Below are positions 42,681 through 52,121 of a DNA stretch of 64,000 nucleotides, piece after piece. A program made the position numbers and the translations under genes. Within the stretch, counting starts at the first letter, position 1. Every line of letters starts with the position of its first letter. The notes beneath the pieces were generated by a model. The model did no database searches. It had not been told where the DNA came from and saw only the letters and a program-made list of their open reading frames with translations. The stretch spans positions 1-64,000 of the forward strand of contig NZ_BBIS01000052.1 of assembly GCF_000730605.1 (NCBI RefSeq), written 5' to 3'. The DNA comes from Pseudomonas monteilii NBRC 103158 = DSM 14164 (lineage in GTDB: Bacteria; Pseudomonadota; Gammaproteobacteria; Pseudomonadales; Pseudomonadaceae).

Positions 42681-44162
42681 ATGAACAGCCCCGAATTGAC
42701 TTCTGTCTCACCGACTCCGGCCGTCTCCCGTCACAACCTGTTGGAACCGTCGATTCTTCCGGTACAACGACGACATCGCTCGATCGGTACCCTGGGTTTC
42801 ACCTGGATCTGGATCGGTATCGCGTTCATGATCGCCACCTTCCAGCTGGGTGCTACGGGTGTTGCCGGCCTGCCGCTGCCACAGGTCGTAGCGATCATTC
42901 TGCTGGCCAACATCGTCCTGGCGCTACTGATGACCCTGACCGCGGACATCGGTACCGAACATGGTTTGTCTTTCGCGGTGTATTTGCGAGCGCCGTTCGG
43001 CGTGCATGGCACACACATTCCGTCATTGTTTCGCGGCCTGGTCGCGGCGATCTGGTTCGGTATCCAGACCTACCTCGGCGCCCTGGCCCTGAGCGGTATC
43101 GTCGAGTACTTGACCGGGTTCGACAACTGGGCCTTGTGGTATGTGATCTTCGCAGTGGTGCAAATCATCAATACCGCGCTGGGTATCAAGGCGGTAGAGT
43201 TTCTCTCGTCCATCGCAGCGCCGGCGATCATTGCCATCTCGGTTTGGATGTACCTGACCCTCGATGTGCTGGCAGTCACCAAAGGGGTCAATATCTGGAC
43301 GTTCGTCGGCGACAAGCAGCTGACCATCATTACCCTGTTCCTGGCTAACGTGGCTTTCTGGTCGACCTTGGCCATCGACATTCCCAATATCACCCGTTAC
43401 GTGCGGACACCAGTCAATGCTCGGGGGTTCCTGTCTCGTAACCGGCATATCTTTCTTGCTCAACTGGTCGCATTACCGCTGACTCAGACCTGGATCGCGG
43501 TCATTGGCGCGGCATCTTTCGTCGCCGCCGGAGACTGGAATCCAATCAATGTCATCCAGGCCCAGAGCACCGGGCTGAGCCTGGTCGTGCTGATGGTCCT
43601 GGTGGTGCTGGCACAGTGGTCGACCAATACTGCAGCCAACCTGATCCCGGCGGCGCTGACCTTCGTCAATGCTGGAGCACCACGAGTCAGATACCCGACT
43701 GCAGTGATGATCGCGGGAGTCATCGGTACACTTTCGATGCCGTGGGCCATCCTCGATAACCTGTTCGCCTTCCTGTTTTCGTATGGATCGTTCCTCTCGG
43801 CAATTGGCGGGATCATGGTGGCTGACTATTACCTGATTCGGCGACGCCGGTTGAACGTGCCGCAGTTGTATGAGCTGCAAGGGCAATTCCACTATTGGCG
43901 CGGTTTCAACCCTGCCGGCTTGTTAGCGTGGGCTGCGGCCAGCGTGTTGGCGTACTGTTCCGGTGACTGGGCATTTGTAGTCGGTTTCGTCAGCGGTTTG
44001 GTGATCCATGCCATGCTGATGAAGTTCTGGATCGTTCGGCGCTATCCCCAGCAAGAGCTCACCGGCAATGGCGCGCAGTGGCTGGCCAGCAGTGTCGGCC
44101 ACGACTGGCGCTACGATGCCAGTACCGATCGCTTCGGCCTTACGCCATCAGATCAGGCGTGA
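42681..44162 (+). CDS. NCS1-family permease (creatinine/hydantoin/allantoin type)
   Basis: A 493-residue 12-helix transporter. It has the NCS1 pieces GTLGFTWIWIGIAFMIATFQ, SFAVYLRAPFGVHGTHIPSL, FWSTLAIDIPNITRYVRT and FSYGSFLSAIGGIMVADYYL. The C-terminal extension ends GLTPSDQA. It is closer to hydantoin and allantoin permeases (RxPFG motif) than to the CodB-type at 31914. The 142-base gap after hyuB contains no gene. It is the probable importer of creatinine or N-methylhydantoin. Confidence 0.88.
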   Translation: MNSPELTSVSPTPAVSRHNLLEPSILPVQRRHRSIGTLGFTWIWIGIAFMIATFQLGATGVAGLPLPQVVAIILLANIVLALLMTLTADIGTEHGLSFAVYLRAPFGVHGTHIPSLFRGLVAAIWFGIQTYLGALALSGIVEYLTGFDNWALWYVIFAVVQIINTALGIKAVEFLSSIAAPAIIAISVWMYLTLDVLAVTKGVNIWTFVGDKQLTIITLFLANVAFWSTLAIDIPNITRYVRTPVNARGFLSRNRHIFLAQLVALPLTQTWIAVIGAASFVAAGDWNPINVIQAQSTGLSLVVLMVLVVLAQWSTNTAANLIPAALTFVNAGAPRVRYPTAVMIAGVIGTLSMPWAILDNLFAFLFSYGSFLSAIGGIMVADYYLIRRRRLNVPQLYELQGQFHYWRGFNPAGLLAWAAASVLAYCSGDWAFVVGFVSGLVIHAMLMKFWIVRRYPQQELTGNGAQWLASSVGHDWRYDASTDRFGLTPSDQA

Positions 44163-45064
44163 AGCTCCGCAGCTCGGTGCCCTAGTAGGGCTTTGAAACG
44201 CGCGGCGGTAGGGCTCTGGTATTCCTCGTTCCACGCGGCGATGGTCTGCACCTGGGCATGCTCGTCCTGCAGCGGCACGATGACCACGCCTTCGCGCTGG
44301 ATCCGGTAGGCGCATTCCGAATACAGCGACACCCCCATGTTGGCCGCCACCAGCCCGAGGATACCGATGCTGGTGGTGGCCTCCTGGTGAATGTTCGGGC
44401 TGAAACCGGCGCGCTGGCACAGCTGAAACGCCTGGTCGCGGAACAGGCTCCAGCCACTGGGCGCACCGAAGATGAAGCGCTCGTCGCGCAACTGTTCGAT
44501 GCGCAAAGTGGCCTGTCCGGCCAGCGGGTGCCGTGACGGCAGAATTGCCACCATGCGTTCCTGGTTCACCGGCAATGAGGCGATGTCCGGCTCGGTCATT
44601 GGCCCCAGCAGGAACCCCACGTCGATCAGGCAATCGCGGATCGCCTTGTACTGCTCGTGAGAGGGCATGTACAGCAACTCCACGGTCACATCCGGGTGCA
44701 GGTCCTTGAAGCGCTCGAGAATGCCCGGCAGCGCGCCGTTGATGGCGAAGTCGTTGTAGGCCACGGTCAGGTGGCCGATGTCCCCCGCCGCGGCGCTACG
44801 CGCCAGGTCGATACCGCGTTCGATATGGCGGAACACCTGCTGGCATTCCTGCAAGAACAGCCGACCGGCCTCGGTCAGCGCCACATGGCGCGTGGTGCGC
44901 ATGAACAACTCCGCCCCCAGCTCGCTTTCCAGCGCCTTGATCAGGCGGCTCAAAGCCGGCTGGGTGATGAACAGGGCATCGGCGGCGCGCTTGAAATGCA
45001 GCAGTTGCGCGACGCGGACGAAGGCTTTTATCTGCTTGAGATCAAAGCGGATATTAATGCTCAT
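44153..45064 (-). CDS. LysR-family regulator of the creatinine genes
   Basis: A 303-residue LysR regulator. The HTH is FKRAADALFITQPALSRLIK with ALESELGAELFMRTTRHVAL, and the effector domain contains GALPGILERFKDLHPDVTVE. The start at 45064 (MSINIRFDLKQ) has the family length; the 13 earlier residues look non-coding. The coding end overlaps the permease stop by ten bases (convergent). It is divergent from the amidase gene, which it most likely controls. Confidence 0.87.
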   Translation of the reverse strand: MSINIRFDLKQIKAFVRVAQLLHFKRAADALFITQPALSRLIKALESELGAELFMRTTRHVALTEAGRLFLQECQQVFRHIERGIDLARSAAAGDIGHLTVAYNDFAINGALPGILERFKDLHPDVTVELLYMPSHEQYKAIRDCLIDVGFLLGPMTEPDIASLPVNQERMVAILPSRHPLAGQATLRIEQLRDERFIFGAPSGWSLFRDQAFQLCQRAGFSPNIHQEATTSIGILGLVAANMGVSLYSECAYRIQREGVVIVPLQDEHAQVQTIAAWNEEYQSPTAARFKALLGHRAAELHA

Positions 45065-45188
45065 TTTGGTATCAATGCTCGACAACAATGAATTGGATGT
45101 CATCAGTGGCCGAGATTATCGTGAGTTCCAGGTCAAGGCAAACCTTCCTTGCCGAACCGCTCACAACGACCCACTGGGGAGATTCACT

Positions 45189-45878
45189 ATGTCGCAAGAC
45201 CTGATGACCATGCTCGAACGCGCCTTCGAAGAATCGACCAAGCTCTACAAGGAGCGTGGCTTCCAGCGCCGTATCGGCTTCGGCAAGCGCCCGGCGCTGA
45301 TCAACGTCGACCTGGCCAACGCCTGGACCCGCCCAGGCAACCCGTTCACCTGCGAAAAGATCGACGACGAAATCATCCCCGGCGTGCAGCGCCTGATGAA
45401 GGTGTTCCGTGCCAACCACTTCCCGATCGTCCACGTCACCACCTGCTACCAGAACACCGACCGCCATGACCCCAACACCGACATGGGCCAGTGGCACAAC
45501 AAGATCCCGGTGGACGTGGTCAACCAGGCCGATGAGAACCTCTGGGCGATCGACTCGCGCATCGCGCCAGTCGATGGCGAGTTCGTGCTGGTGAAGAAGC
45601 GCGCCAGTTCGTTCAGCGGCACCTCGCTGGCCGGGTACCTGCGCTCGGCAGGGGTCGACACCATCCTGGTGACCGGCGTGACGGCCTCGGCTTGCGTGCG
45701 TACCACCCTGTGCGACGGCCTGGCCGAAGGCTTCCGCACCATCGCCGTGAAAGAGTGCATCGGCGACCGGGTACCGGGCGCGGTGGCCTGGAACCTGTTT
45801 GACATTGATGCCAAGTTCGCCGACGTGGAAACCGTCGACAGCTGCCTGGATTACCTGGCTAGCATTGGCAAACGTTGA
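45189..45878 (+). CDS. N-carbamoylsarcosine amidase (isochorismatase family)
   Basis: A 229-residue cysteine hydrolase. The triad fits N-carbamoylsarcosine amidase: D41 (LINVDLANAW), K136 or K137 (LVKKRASSF) and C169 (VTASACVRTT). The cis-peptide-bearing GVTASAC stretch is typical. It releases ammonia and CO2 from N-carbamoylsarcosine to give sarcosine, the last step after the deaminase and N-methylhydantoinase of this locus. It is somewhat shorter than the Arthrobacter enzyme (264 residues). Confidence 0.88.
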   Translation: MSQDLMTMLERAFEESTKLYKERGFQRRIGFGKRPALINVDLANAWTRPGNPFTCEKIDDEIIPGVQRLMKVFRANHFPIVHVTTCYQNTDRHDPNTDMGQWHNKIPVDVVNQADENLWAIDSRIAPVDGEFVLVKKRASSFSGTSLAGYLRSAGVDTILVTGVTASACVRTTLCDGLAEGFRTIAVKECIGDRVPGAVAWNLFDIDAKFADVETVDSCLDYLASIGKR

Positions 45879-45894
45879 CCGCCCGGGTGTGACC

Positions 45895-45929
45895 CGCGCC
45901 ATGCTGAAGCCGGGCTTCAGCATGGCGCG
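45895..45929 (+). terminator. Very strong hairpin terminator after the amidase
   Basis: CGCGCCATGCTGAAGC and GCTTCAGCATGGCGCG are perfect 16-bp arms with the loop CGG, 17 bases behind the stop, followed by TTGCGTTTG. It closes the creatinine locus. Confidence 0.75.
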
Positions 45930-46002
45930 TTGCGTTTGTCCAGCCGCATGGCTGAAACACACCTGTACGCCAGGCTCATTGATTGCAAGCTAAGCGATTG
46001 TT

Positions 46003-46214
46003 AAGGTCGGTCCTCCCAAGAATCATCATGAGCGTCTGGTCGAGCTGGCAACTATCTTCAACTGCGAAACAGCCGACCTGCTGACCGAGGGAGCTCCCGC
46101 CCGGAGGACCAGGCCCGCAGGCTCCATGACCTTCTTTCCCGGCTGACAGCGGCAGACCGTGAGCTTGTCATGGACATGGTGGAGCGCCTGGTTGCCCGGC
46201 TCGGCCAGGACTGA
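46003..46214 (+). pseudogene. XRE-type repressor C-terminal remnant, frameshifted
   Basis: One frame reads HERLVELATIFNCETADLLT, like the end of a Cro/CI HTH domain. The next frame continues DQARRLHDLLSRLTAADREL and VMDMVERLVARLGQD with a stop. Joining them needs one shift near 46098. The N-terminus is absent. It is probably the repressor of the integrative element whose remains follow. Confidence 0.6.
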
Positions 46215-46231
46215 GCGCTGAATCATGGCGA

Positions 46232-46470
46232 CTACATGGCGGGCTCGGACGCCTCCTCTGTACCCGGCTCATCGAACAGCGATCCACAGCGCAGGCACAA
46301 ATACCTGAACCCTCCGAAGTGATATTTGGCGACCCCAGGGTTGGGGTATCTGTGTCCGCCTCCTGAGCCCCCTGCAATGCACTGTCGGCCAGGCTGACCA
46401 GCAGGGCGATGCCCTTGGCAACGTCCCGCGTCAGAATGGCCTTGGACTCGCAGATTAAGCATCTGATCAT
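46232..46470 (-). pseudogene. Zinc-ribbon protein gene with one-base frameshift
   Basis: The start reads MIRCLICESKAILTRDVAKG and continues DTDTPTLG; the other frame continues VAKYHFGGFRYLCLRCGSLF and ends EEASEPAM. Together they form an about 79-residue protein with CxxC pairs at both ends, a zinc ribbon. The break is in a run of four G (minus strand, near 46335), where five would restore the frame. It is either a real mutation or a homopolymer sequencing error. Function unknown. Confidence 0.6.
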
Positions 46471-46543
46471 GGTTCCTCGTGGTAATAACGGCCGAATGCA
46501 CAGCCGCTGGTGATGACTGGTTGGCGGTTGTCGCTGGGGGTTT

Positions 46544-46732
46544 TCAGCAGGGATTGCCCGGGCGTGGGCAGAGCAATCTGAGCAGGCGATTCAGCATCCA
46601 GCAGGCCAGGACCACGGCGAGCAGCAGCGGCGGGAAGCGCAGCATGAGCAAGATGCTCAGCACCACCGTAGCAGCGGCCGCGAGCGCGCCGATGAAGATG
46701 AGCAGGTGGAGTAGAAATCGAAGTAGAAGCAT
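46544..46732 (-). CDS. Small hydrophobic membrane protein
   Basis: A 62-residue protein, almost all hydrophobic (MLLLRFLLHLLIFIGALAAA and a second helix PPLLLAVVLACWML), ending PRPGNPC. It is probably two membrane helices. A GGAGACTCACT ribosome site precedes the ATG. It belongs to the element remnant by position; no function can be read. Confidence 0.6.
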   Translation of the reverse strand: MLLLRFLLHLLIFIGALAAAATVVLSILLMLRFPPLLLAVVLACWMLNRLLRLLCPRPGNPC

Positions 46733-46788
46733 AGTGAGTCTCCAAGAAAACCTGCCTGGCCGATGACGGCAGCGCAGGCAGGTGGGAT

Positions 46789-47717
46789 TCAGTGGGGCTG
46801 TGAGGCGAGGGCTTCCAGTTTGTCTGCGAGGAATTTGGGCGCCGCCTGTGAATCAACGGGGGCGGTCGAGCTGGCTGGCTCTGGGGCGGTGAAGAACTCC
46901 TCGATCACGGCGTGACTGTCTTCTTCGCTGTCCTCAAAGGCGCCATTGCCGAAGCCCCGGCGGGCTGCCTCATCCAGCGCCCCTTGATCGAAGCCGGCGG
47001 TTTGCCGTTGCGCCGCGAGCTCGCCCGCCTGCTGCAGAGCTTCAGCCATGCCCATGCCGTTGCGTACCGTGAGGTCGACGTAGAAGATCGGGGTGCCGTG
47101 GCTCTGGCGCGTCGACTTGCCGCGTAGGCGCAGCTCCAGCGGCAGGCAGGCCAAGCGATTGCCGGAAATGGCCTGGAAGTAATGTAGCCGGGCTGCCAGG
47201 GTGCGGATGCTGTTGAAGCCGGTGGTGCGGAACACGAAGGTGCCCAGCGCATCCTCCTCGCCAATGACCACGTTCAGCCGGCCATAGGGCCTGCAGGCAT
47301 TACCCTTGGCCAGCGGGCAGGCATCCGGCGAAGGGCAGGGCAGCGATTGCATACCGTCCTGAGTGACGCGCTTGCAGGTTTCGCCATTACCGACGCACAG
47401 TGGCCGTCCCGACTGCCGGTCGAACAGGGTGTAGTCGGCGCGAAAGTTCAATTCCGGTTCGTTGAACAGCAGACGTACCGGGATGCTACGCAGCTTGTCG
47501 TCCTTGCCCTGACGCAGTTCATCGTTGAGCGGGTGCAACAGCCAGCCATCCCGGCCCTGCACTTGGGACGTGATGGTGAACTGGTCATCCTTCTCCGGAA
47601 GACGCTTACCGTTTTTCTCGACGACCTTGCCAATGGAGATGCGACCGAGTGCGGGAGGGATGACCGGGCGCGAGGGTGAGGTAAGCGAGGGTTAAGCGGC
47701 GAGCTGAAGCGCGGCAT
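46789..47717 (-). pseudogene. Recombination-directionality-factor-like protein, frameshifted near the start
   Basis: From 47562 downwards the frame is intact and reads GRDGWLLHPLNDELRQGKDD, PVRLLFNEPELNFRADYTLF, a cysteine group C-x(n)-C (ETCKRV, PCPSPDACPLAKGNACRPYG) and HYFQAISGNRLACLPLELRL. Such proteins, annotated hydrolase/metal-binding or recombination directionality factor, are common in Pseudomonas integrative elements. Upstream the same frame gives VIPPALGRISIGKVVEKNGK with no start codon. The start MPRFSSPLNPRLPHPRA lies one frame over, ending where one C seems missing (about 47677). It may be a real lesion or an error. Confidence 0.65.
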
Positions 47718-48660
47718 CCAAGGCGCGTTGCTTAATCAGCGCCCCCTGGCCGAACCAGGCCGAATCCATACGGTACTCATTGCTACGCGCACGGCGCTCG
47801 TGATCGACGTATTCCGTCACAGCATTGAGCAAACCCCAAGCGGTGCCGCGCGCCGATTCGAGCTGGCTGCCTTGGCCACGCCCCTCGTACAGCTCCTGGA
47901 CTTTGCGCAGAGCACGCTCGTTGGGCAGTTGCTCCGGCAACACGCCGGTCGGTCTGGTATCGCATAGCACGGACATGAAGAAACCCAATGCCTCATGCCA
48001 CTGAACCTTGCGTTCGGCTAGTGCACGCATACGGTACATAAAGTCATCCCACTGCGAGACGGCGATCCCTAGCTGCTTTTTTACCATCATGGGATCGAAG
48101 CGAGTGCTGTGCGGCACCTTAATCGCTCGGCTGGTGCCGTTCAGGGCTATGGTCAGGGTGTTGTTGCAGACCACGCGCACGGTAGTCGGGGTTGCCGTGG
48201 TGGCCAGGGTGCCGTCGCAGGACGTGGCCAGCAGCAGATACCCATTTACCTGGTCGTTGCCCCTGAGCGCGACGCCTTGTCCTGTACGCGCCAGTGCCCA
48301 GAGCTTGCGACCTCCTTTGAGCACGCCAGCAGTTTCCAGCTCGTATCCGGAAACTTCGGTGAGGTCGCGGTAGAACTCCAAAACTTCTTGAGGCTGCACG
48401 GTGTGGTAACGCTGGGATACCACTGATAGTGGTGCCTTGGTGTCTGAGCGGTAGAGCACTTTCTGTTCCGGGAAAGAGTGGATCGCGCCCAGGTGGCCCG
48501 TGACCTCTGATTTGAAATGCACGGGGCTTTCGAGGATCTGCCACTCCATGCCCGCTTCACGTTGCCAAACTTCGATGGGTTGTTTTTGAGTGAGTTGATT
48601 GCCCAGACCGTGCCATGGAGTGGCGCCGGCGTAGGCCATGGTTTCGACGAGATGTGCCAT
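47692..48660 (-). CDS. DUF932 plasmid/phage-like protein
   Basis: A 322-residue DUF932 protein. It starts AHLVETMAYAGATPWHGLGN and contains SDTKAPLSVVSQRYHTVQPQ, TTVRVVCNNTLTIAL and KVQWHEALGFFMSVL. It is a cytosolic protein typical of plasmids and integrative conjugative elements, with no proven activity. Its end overlaps the RDF-like gene start by 26 bases, as is usual for these element pairs. Confidence 0.85.
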   Translation of the reverse strand: MAHLVETMAYAGATPWHGLGNQLTQKQPIEVWQREAGMEWQILESPVHFKSEVTGHLGAIHSFPEQKVLYRSDTKAPLSVVSQRYHTVQPQEVLEFYRDLTEVSGYELETAGVLKGGRKLWALARTGQGVALRGNDQVNGYLLLATSCDGTLATTATPTTVRVVCNNTLTIALNGTSRAIKVPHSTRFDPMMVKKQLGIAVSQWDDFMYRMRALAERKVQWHEALGFFMSVLCDTRPTGVLPEQLPNERALRKVQELYEGRGQGSQLESARGTAWGLLNAVTEYVDHERRARSNEYRMDSAWFGQGALIKQRALDAALQLAA

Positions 48661-48752
48661 GTGAATGATTCCTTTGGGTGCAAAAGGGCTTAAAGCGCTG
48701 CGCTAGGCGCAGCACCGTCGGGACGTTGTGAGATGAGGAGAGAGGAGCCGGA

Positions 48753-49076
48753 TTAAGTCGGCAGGTTGAAGCGATGACCGCAGAGCAGACAGAGGTTGTG
48801 AGCCAGAACGTGGCGATCTAGCGACTCGCCGAGCTGCGCTCCGAGCGCGCAGCCGCCTACGCCGCCGGCCAGTCCGCCGAGGACGGCGCCTGACACGGAA
48901 CCGAGAGTGATGCCAAGTGGGCCGCCAAATGCGCCAATTGCAGCGCCAACTTCTGCACCGGTTAAAGCACTGGAGGCGCCGCTGGCAGCGCCACCAATAG
49001 AACCAAGAATGCCACCGGCTTTCTTACCGATATCGAGCGTGACGATTTTTGCAGATTTACATGCGGGACAGTTCAT
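48753..49076 (-). CDS. Glycine-zipper protein with zinc ribbon ends
   Basis: A 107-residue protein with MNCPACKSAK at the start and LCLLCGHRFNL at the end, that is CxxC pairs enclosing a G- and A-rich middle of repeated GxxxG units (GAAIGAFGGPLGITLGSVSG, GAVLGGLAGGVGG). The middle probably forms membrane-inserting helices. It is a familiar companion of DUF932 genes in integrative elements. Function unknown. Confidence 0.7.
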   Translation of the reverse strand: MNCPACKSAKIVTLDIGKKAGGILGSIGGAASGASSALTGAEVGAAIGAFGGPLGITLGSVSGAVLGGLAGGVGGCALGAQLGESLDRHVLAHNLCLLCGHRFNLPT

Positions 49077-49431
49077 GCGAGTTCCTATATCAACCTGTGT
49101 AAATGGACAGAGCCGACCTATCGCTAGGTCTTCAAGAAGGTGATATAGGTTTGAAATATCTTTCAGTAGATTTTAAGCATTCTTAAAAGATGATCAGGTA
49201 GGCGTTCCGTTTTGGGTCGCCACAACTGTTGAGCAAAGAAAGAGCGGCTGTGGAGTTCTTGTCGGTACCTTGTTCATGCCCTCCGCCTTTTACGACTTGC
49301 TGCCCCCCGATCATTGAGGGCCCAGCCTGCGCAAACACCAATTGGCAGCAGCAGGGTAGATCGTCGGTGTCGCTTGACTTTGCTTGAGGCATTCAACATC
49401 TTTACGGCCATATTCCACTCGGCTTCGTAGC
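49077..49431. other. Gene-free stretch between the element remnant and the LuxR gene
   Basis: About 350 bases with short frames only. I see no tRNA or direct repeat marking the end of the element. Confidence 0.45.
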
Positions 49432-52071
49432 ATGAACGACTCAGAGTTCCACAGTGTCTGGATGTGGATGGGCAAGCTTGCGCCGCCCCAAGCCCAGCTA
49501 GAGGCGGTGCCCCGTAAGGATTTGCTGGCGGCGTTACAGTGCAACCAACACAAACCCTTGACACTTGTCGCCTCTGCTCCGGGGTTCGGCAAGACGACTT
49601 TGTTGGCGCAATGGCGAGCGTGTCTGTTGCAACAGCACACCGCTGCGCCTACCGCCTGGTTGTCGTTGGACGAAGCCGATGCCGAGGCAAACCGTTTTCT
49701 CGCTTATCTGATCTGGGCGCTGGAGGCGGCAGGGCTGGATGTCGGTGGTCTGGCGGCATTGGCGCAGGCGCAAGCGCTGGATGTGCGGCCGCAGCGCACG
49801 GTGGCGGCGTTGCTGCAGGTGCTGGCGCGCGACGGGCGTCGGGTGACGCTGATGATGGATGACTATCATCGGGCGGCCAGCAGTGCCGTCGATGAGGTGG
49901 TGTTGACGCTGCTGGAGCGCGGTAGCCAATGGCTGCATCTTGTCGTCGCCAGTCGCACCCGTCCCGCCTGGCCGCTGGCGCGGCTCAAATCGCAAGGCCT
50001 GGTCTATGAACTGGGTGCGGGCGATCTGACGTTGTCACAGGCTGAAACGGCGCACATTTTCGGCGCAGACTTGGGCGAACCGGCACTGGCCAGTCTGCAC
50101 CAGCAGACAGAAGGCTGGGCCGTGGCGGTGCAACTGGCCCACCACTGGCTTGCCGGGGCCCATGGCTCGCTGTATGGCTTGCAGTCGTTCTCCGGTCGTG
50201 TGGCCGACGTCGCCGAGTATTTGACCGAGCAAATCTTTGAAAACCTGCCTGAGGAATGTCGCGCCTTTTTGCTGGACACGTCATTGCTGGAGCGTTTTAA
50301 CGCTGAGTTGGCCGATGTTGTCCGTGGACGCGAGGACAGTGCCGCGCTGTTGGCACAACTGTCAGCATTCGATGCCTTGCTGGTACCGCTGGACTCCAGT
50401 CGCAGCTGGTTTCGCTACCACATGCTGTTGGCCGATTTCCTGCGCCCGCGACTGGACGGCGCGCGCGCGCAGCGCATCCATCAGGCCGCAGCGCAGTGGC
50501 TGGCCGTGCAAACCGACTGGGTGTTGGCGGTCTCCCATGCCTTACGGGCCAAAGATACCGTGTTGGCAGTCAATCTGGTGGTGCGTGCCGGGGGCTGGGA
50601 GTTGGTGTTGCGCAAGGGCATCAGTTACGCGCAAAGCCTGCTGCAACAGTTCGATGAGCAGGCGCGCAGCAGTGAGCCGGATCTGTTGCTGATGCAGGCG
50701 TATCTCCACGCCAAGCTGGGCAACCGGGCACTGTCGACTGAGCTGTTGCGTTTGGCCCAGGTCGCGGTAGCGGGTGATGAGCGCCTGGAGCGTGATTTCG
50801 CCGTCATCCATGCGTTGGCCCAGACCTATTTCGATCAGTTCGTCGATATGCAGGGGTGGCTGGACGGCGCAGGCTGGTCCGGCAGTGCGCTGTCTCTGGC
50901 GACCTTGCAATGCGTGGAGACGATAGGTTGTCTGGCCCATGGCGATTTACCCCAAGCCTTGCGCGGAGCTCGCGCAGCGCGGTTGCAGATGCAGATGGTG
51001 GTAAGCCCGCTGGGTGAGAATTATTGCCTGATTCATGAAGCACAAGCGTTGGCGCTGAGCGGGGAGGTGGCCGGCGCGGGGCAACTGATTGACGAGGCCC
51101 TGGACATGGCCCAGGAAAACTTCGGCAGTGAAAGTTCGCTCAAGGCCGTGGTTGGCTGCTTCAAGGCTCAACACTTGTATTGGCAAGGTGCGTGGGCCGA
51201 GGCGCAGCCGTGGATCCGCGAAGGTTGGGACTCGCTTGAGCATACCGACGGCTGGCTTGACGTGTTTGCCGCTACCGCGGAAGTGTCCTGGCGTACCGCC
51301 CTGCGTACGCTGGGTGTGCAACCGGCACTGGCCGAGCTGGAAAAACTCGCCCGCATCGCCAACGACAGGCTGCTTGATCGACTGGTGCGCCTGGTGTACG
51401 CCTGGCGGATCGACTTGCTGGTGCAGTCGGGTCAGGTGTCCCAGGCCCGTCAGGAGCTGCAACTGCATGGCCTCGACAGCCAGCCTGCCGAAGCACTGGA
51501 TTGGCGTAATCGTGAGGCCGTCGGTTTGGCCCTCGCGCGCTTGATGTTGGCCAGCGGTGCTTCGGCTGCGGCGCTTGCGCGCTTGCAGCGTGATATCGAG
51601 GCGTTGCAGGAAAAAGGCCTGCTGTTGCCGGTGTTGCGCTTGCGCATCATGGCCATGCTCGCTCGTTTCAAGCTGCGCGGTGAAGTGGACCACCAAGAGG
51701 TGAGTGACACGCTGTTGCCGGTTGTACGCCAGGGCTTGATGGGGCTGTTGCTAGAGGTGGGGCCGGCGATCCTGCCATTGCTGGACGGCTTACCTGAGGC
51801 CTTCGCTGGCATGTCGACGGTGATCACCCGCTTGCGCGGTTGGCGGGCCCATCCGGTACGTCCGCGGGCTCATCTGAGTGCCAAGGAGATGCAGTTGTTG
51901 GCGCTGTTGGCTGGCGGTCAATCCAACAAGGCCATCGCGCTGGCATTGGACATTTCTGAAAATACCGTCAAGTTCCACCTCAAGCAGATTTTCCGCAAAC
52001 TTGAGGTCGACAACCGTGCAGCGGCCATCAGTGCCGCCCTGCGCGAAGGGCTGCTCGACGCCCGCAGGTGA
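49432..52071 (+). CDS. MalT-type LuxR-family ATP-dependent activator
   Basis: An 879-residue LAL/MalT-like regulator. The N-terminal STAND ATPase has the Walker A GFGKTT (residues 51-56) and TLMMDDYHRA (Walker B). A long helical TPR-like sensor region follows (about 400-780), and the C-terminal LuxR HTH is SNKAIALALDISENTVKFHL. The start at 49432 (MNDSEF) fits. The binding half-site array and hyuA begin directly behind it. It should activate the hydantoinase operon when an inducer binds the sensor region. Confidence 0.88.
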   Translation: MNDSEFHSVWMWMGKLAPPQAQLEAVPRKDLLAALQCNQHKPLTLVASAPGFGKTTLLAQWRACLLQQHTAAPTAWLSLDEADAEANRFLAYLIWALEAAGLDVGGLAALAQAQALDVRPQRTVAALLQVLARDGRRVTLMMDDYHRAASSAVDEVVLTLLERGSQWLHLVVASRTRPAWPLARLKSQGLVYELGAGDLTLSQAETAHIFGADLGEPALASLHQQTEGWAVAVQLAHHWLAGAHGSLYGLQSFSGRVADVAEYLTEQIFENLPEECRAFLLDTSLLERFNAELADVVRGREDSAALLAQLSAFDALLVPLDSSRSWFRYHMLLADFLRPRLDGARAQRIHQAAAQWLAVQTDWVLAVSHALRAKDTVLAVNLVVRAGGWELVLRKGISYAQSLLQQFDEQARSSEPDLLLMQAYLHAKLGNRALSTELLRLAQVAVAGDERLERDFAVIHALAQTYFDQFVDMQGWLDGAGWSGSALSLATLQCVETIGCLAHGDLPQALRGARAARLQMQMVVSPLGENYCLIHEAQALALSGEVAGAGQLIDEALDMAQENFGSESSLKAVVGCFKAQHLYWQGAWAEAQPWIREGWDSLEHTDGWLDVFAATAEVSWRTALRTLGVQPALAELEKLARIANDRLLDRLVRLVYAWRIDLLVQSGQVSQARQELQLHGLDSQPAEALDWRNREAVGLALARLMLASGASAAALARLQRDIEALQEKGLLLPVLRLRIMAMLARFKLRGEVDHQEVSDTLLPVVRQGLMGLLLEVGPAILPLLDGLPEAFAGMSTVITRLRGWRAHPVRPRAHLSAKEMQLLALLAGGQSNKAIALALDISENTVKFHLKQIFRKLEVDNRAAAISAALREGLLDARR

Positions 52072-52074
52072 CCC

Positions 52075-52121
52075 GCCTACCCATATGGGTAGGCAACCTC
52101 GCTACCCATCCCATACCTACC
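52075..52121. promoter_or_regulatory. Operator array of CTACCC sites before hyuA
   Basis: GCCTACCCATATGGGTAGGC is a perfect 20-bp palindrome at 52075-52094, followed by CTACCCAT (52102-52109) and CCTACCC (52116-52122). Four copies of the half-site are spaced within 47 bases, about 130-170 bases before the start of hyuA. Lack of a T-run argues against a terminator. Direct or inverted half-sites upstream of the promoter fit a MalT-type activator. Confidence 0.65.
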
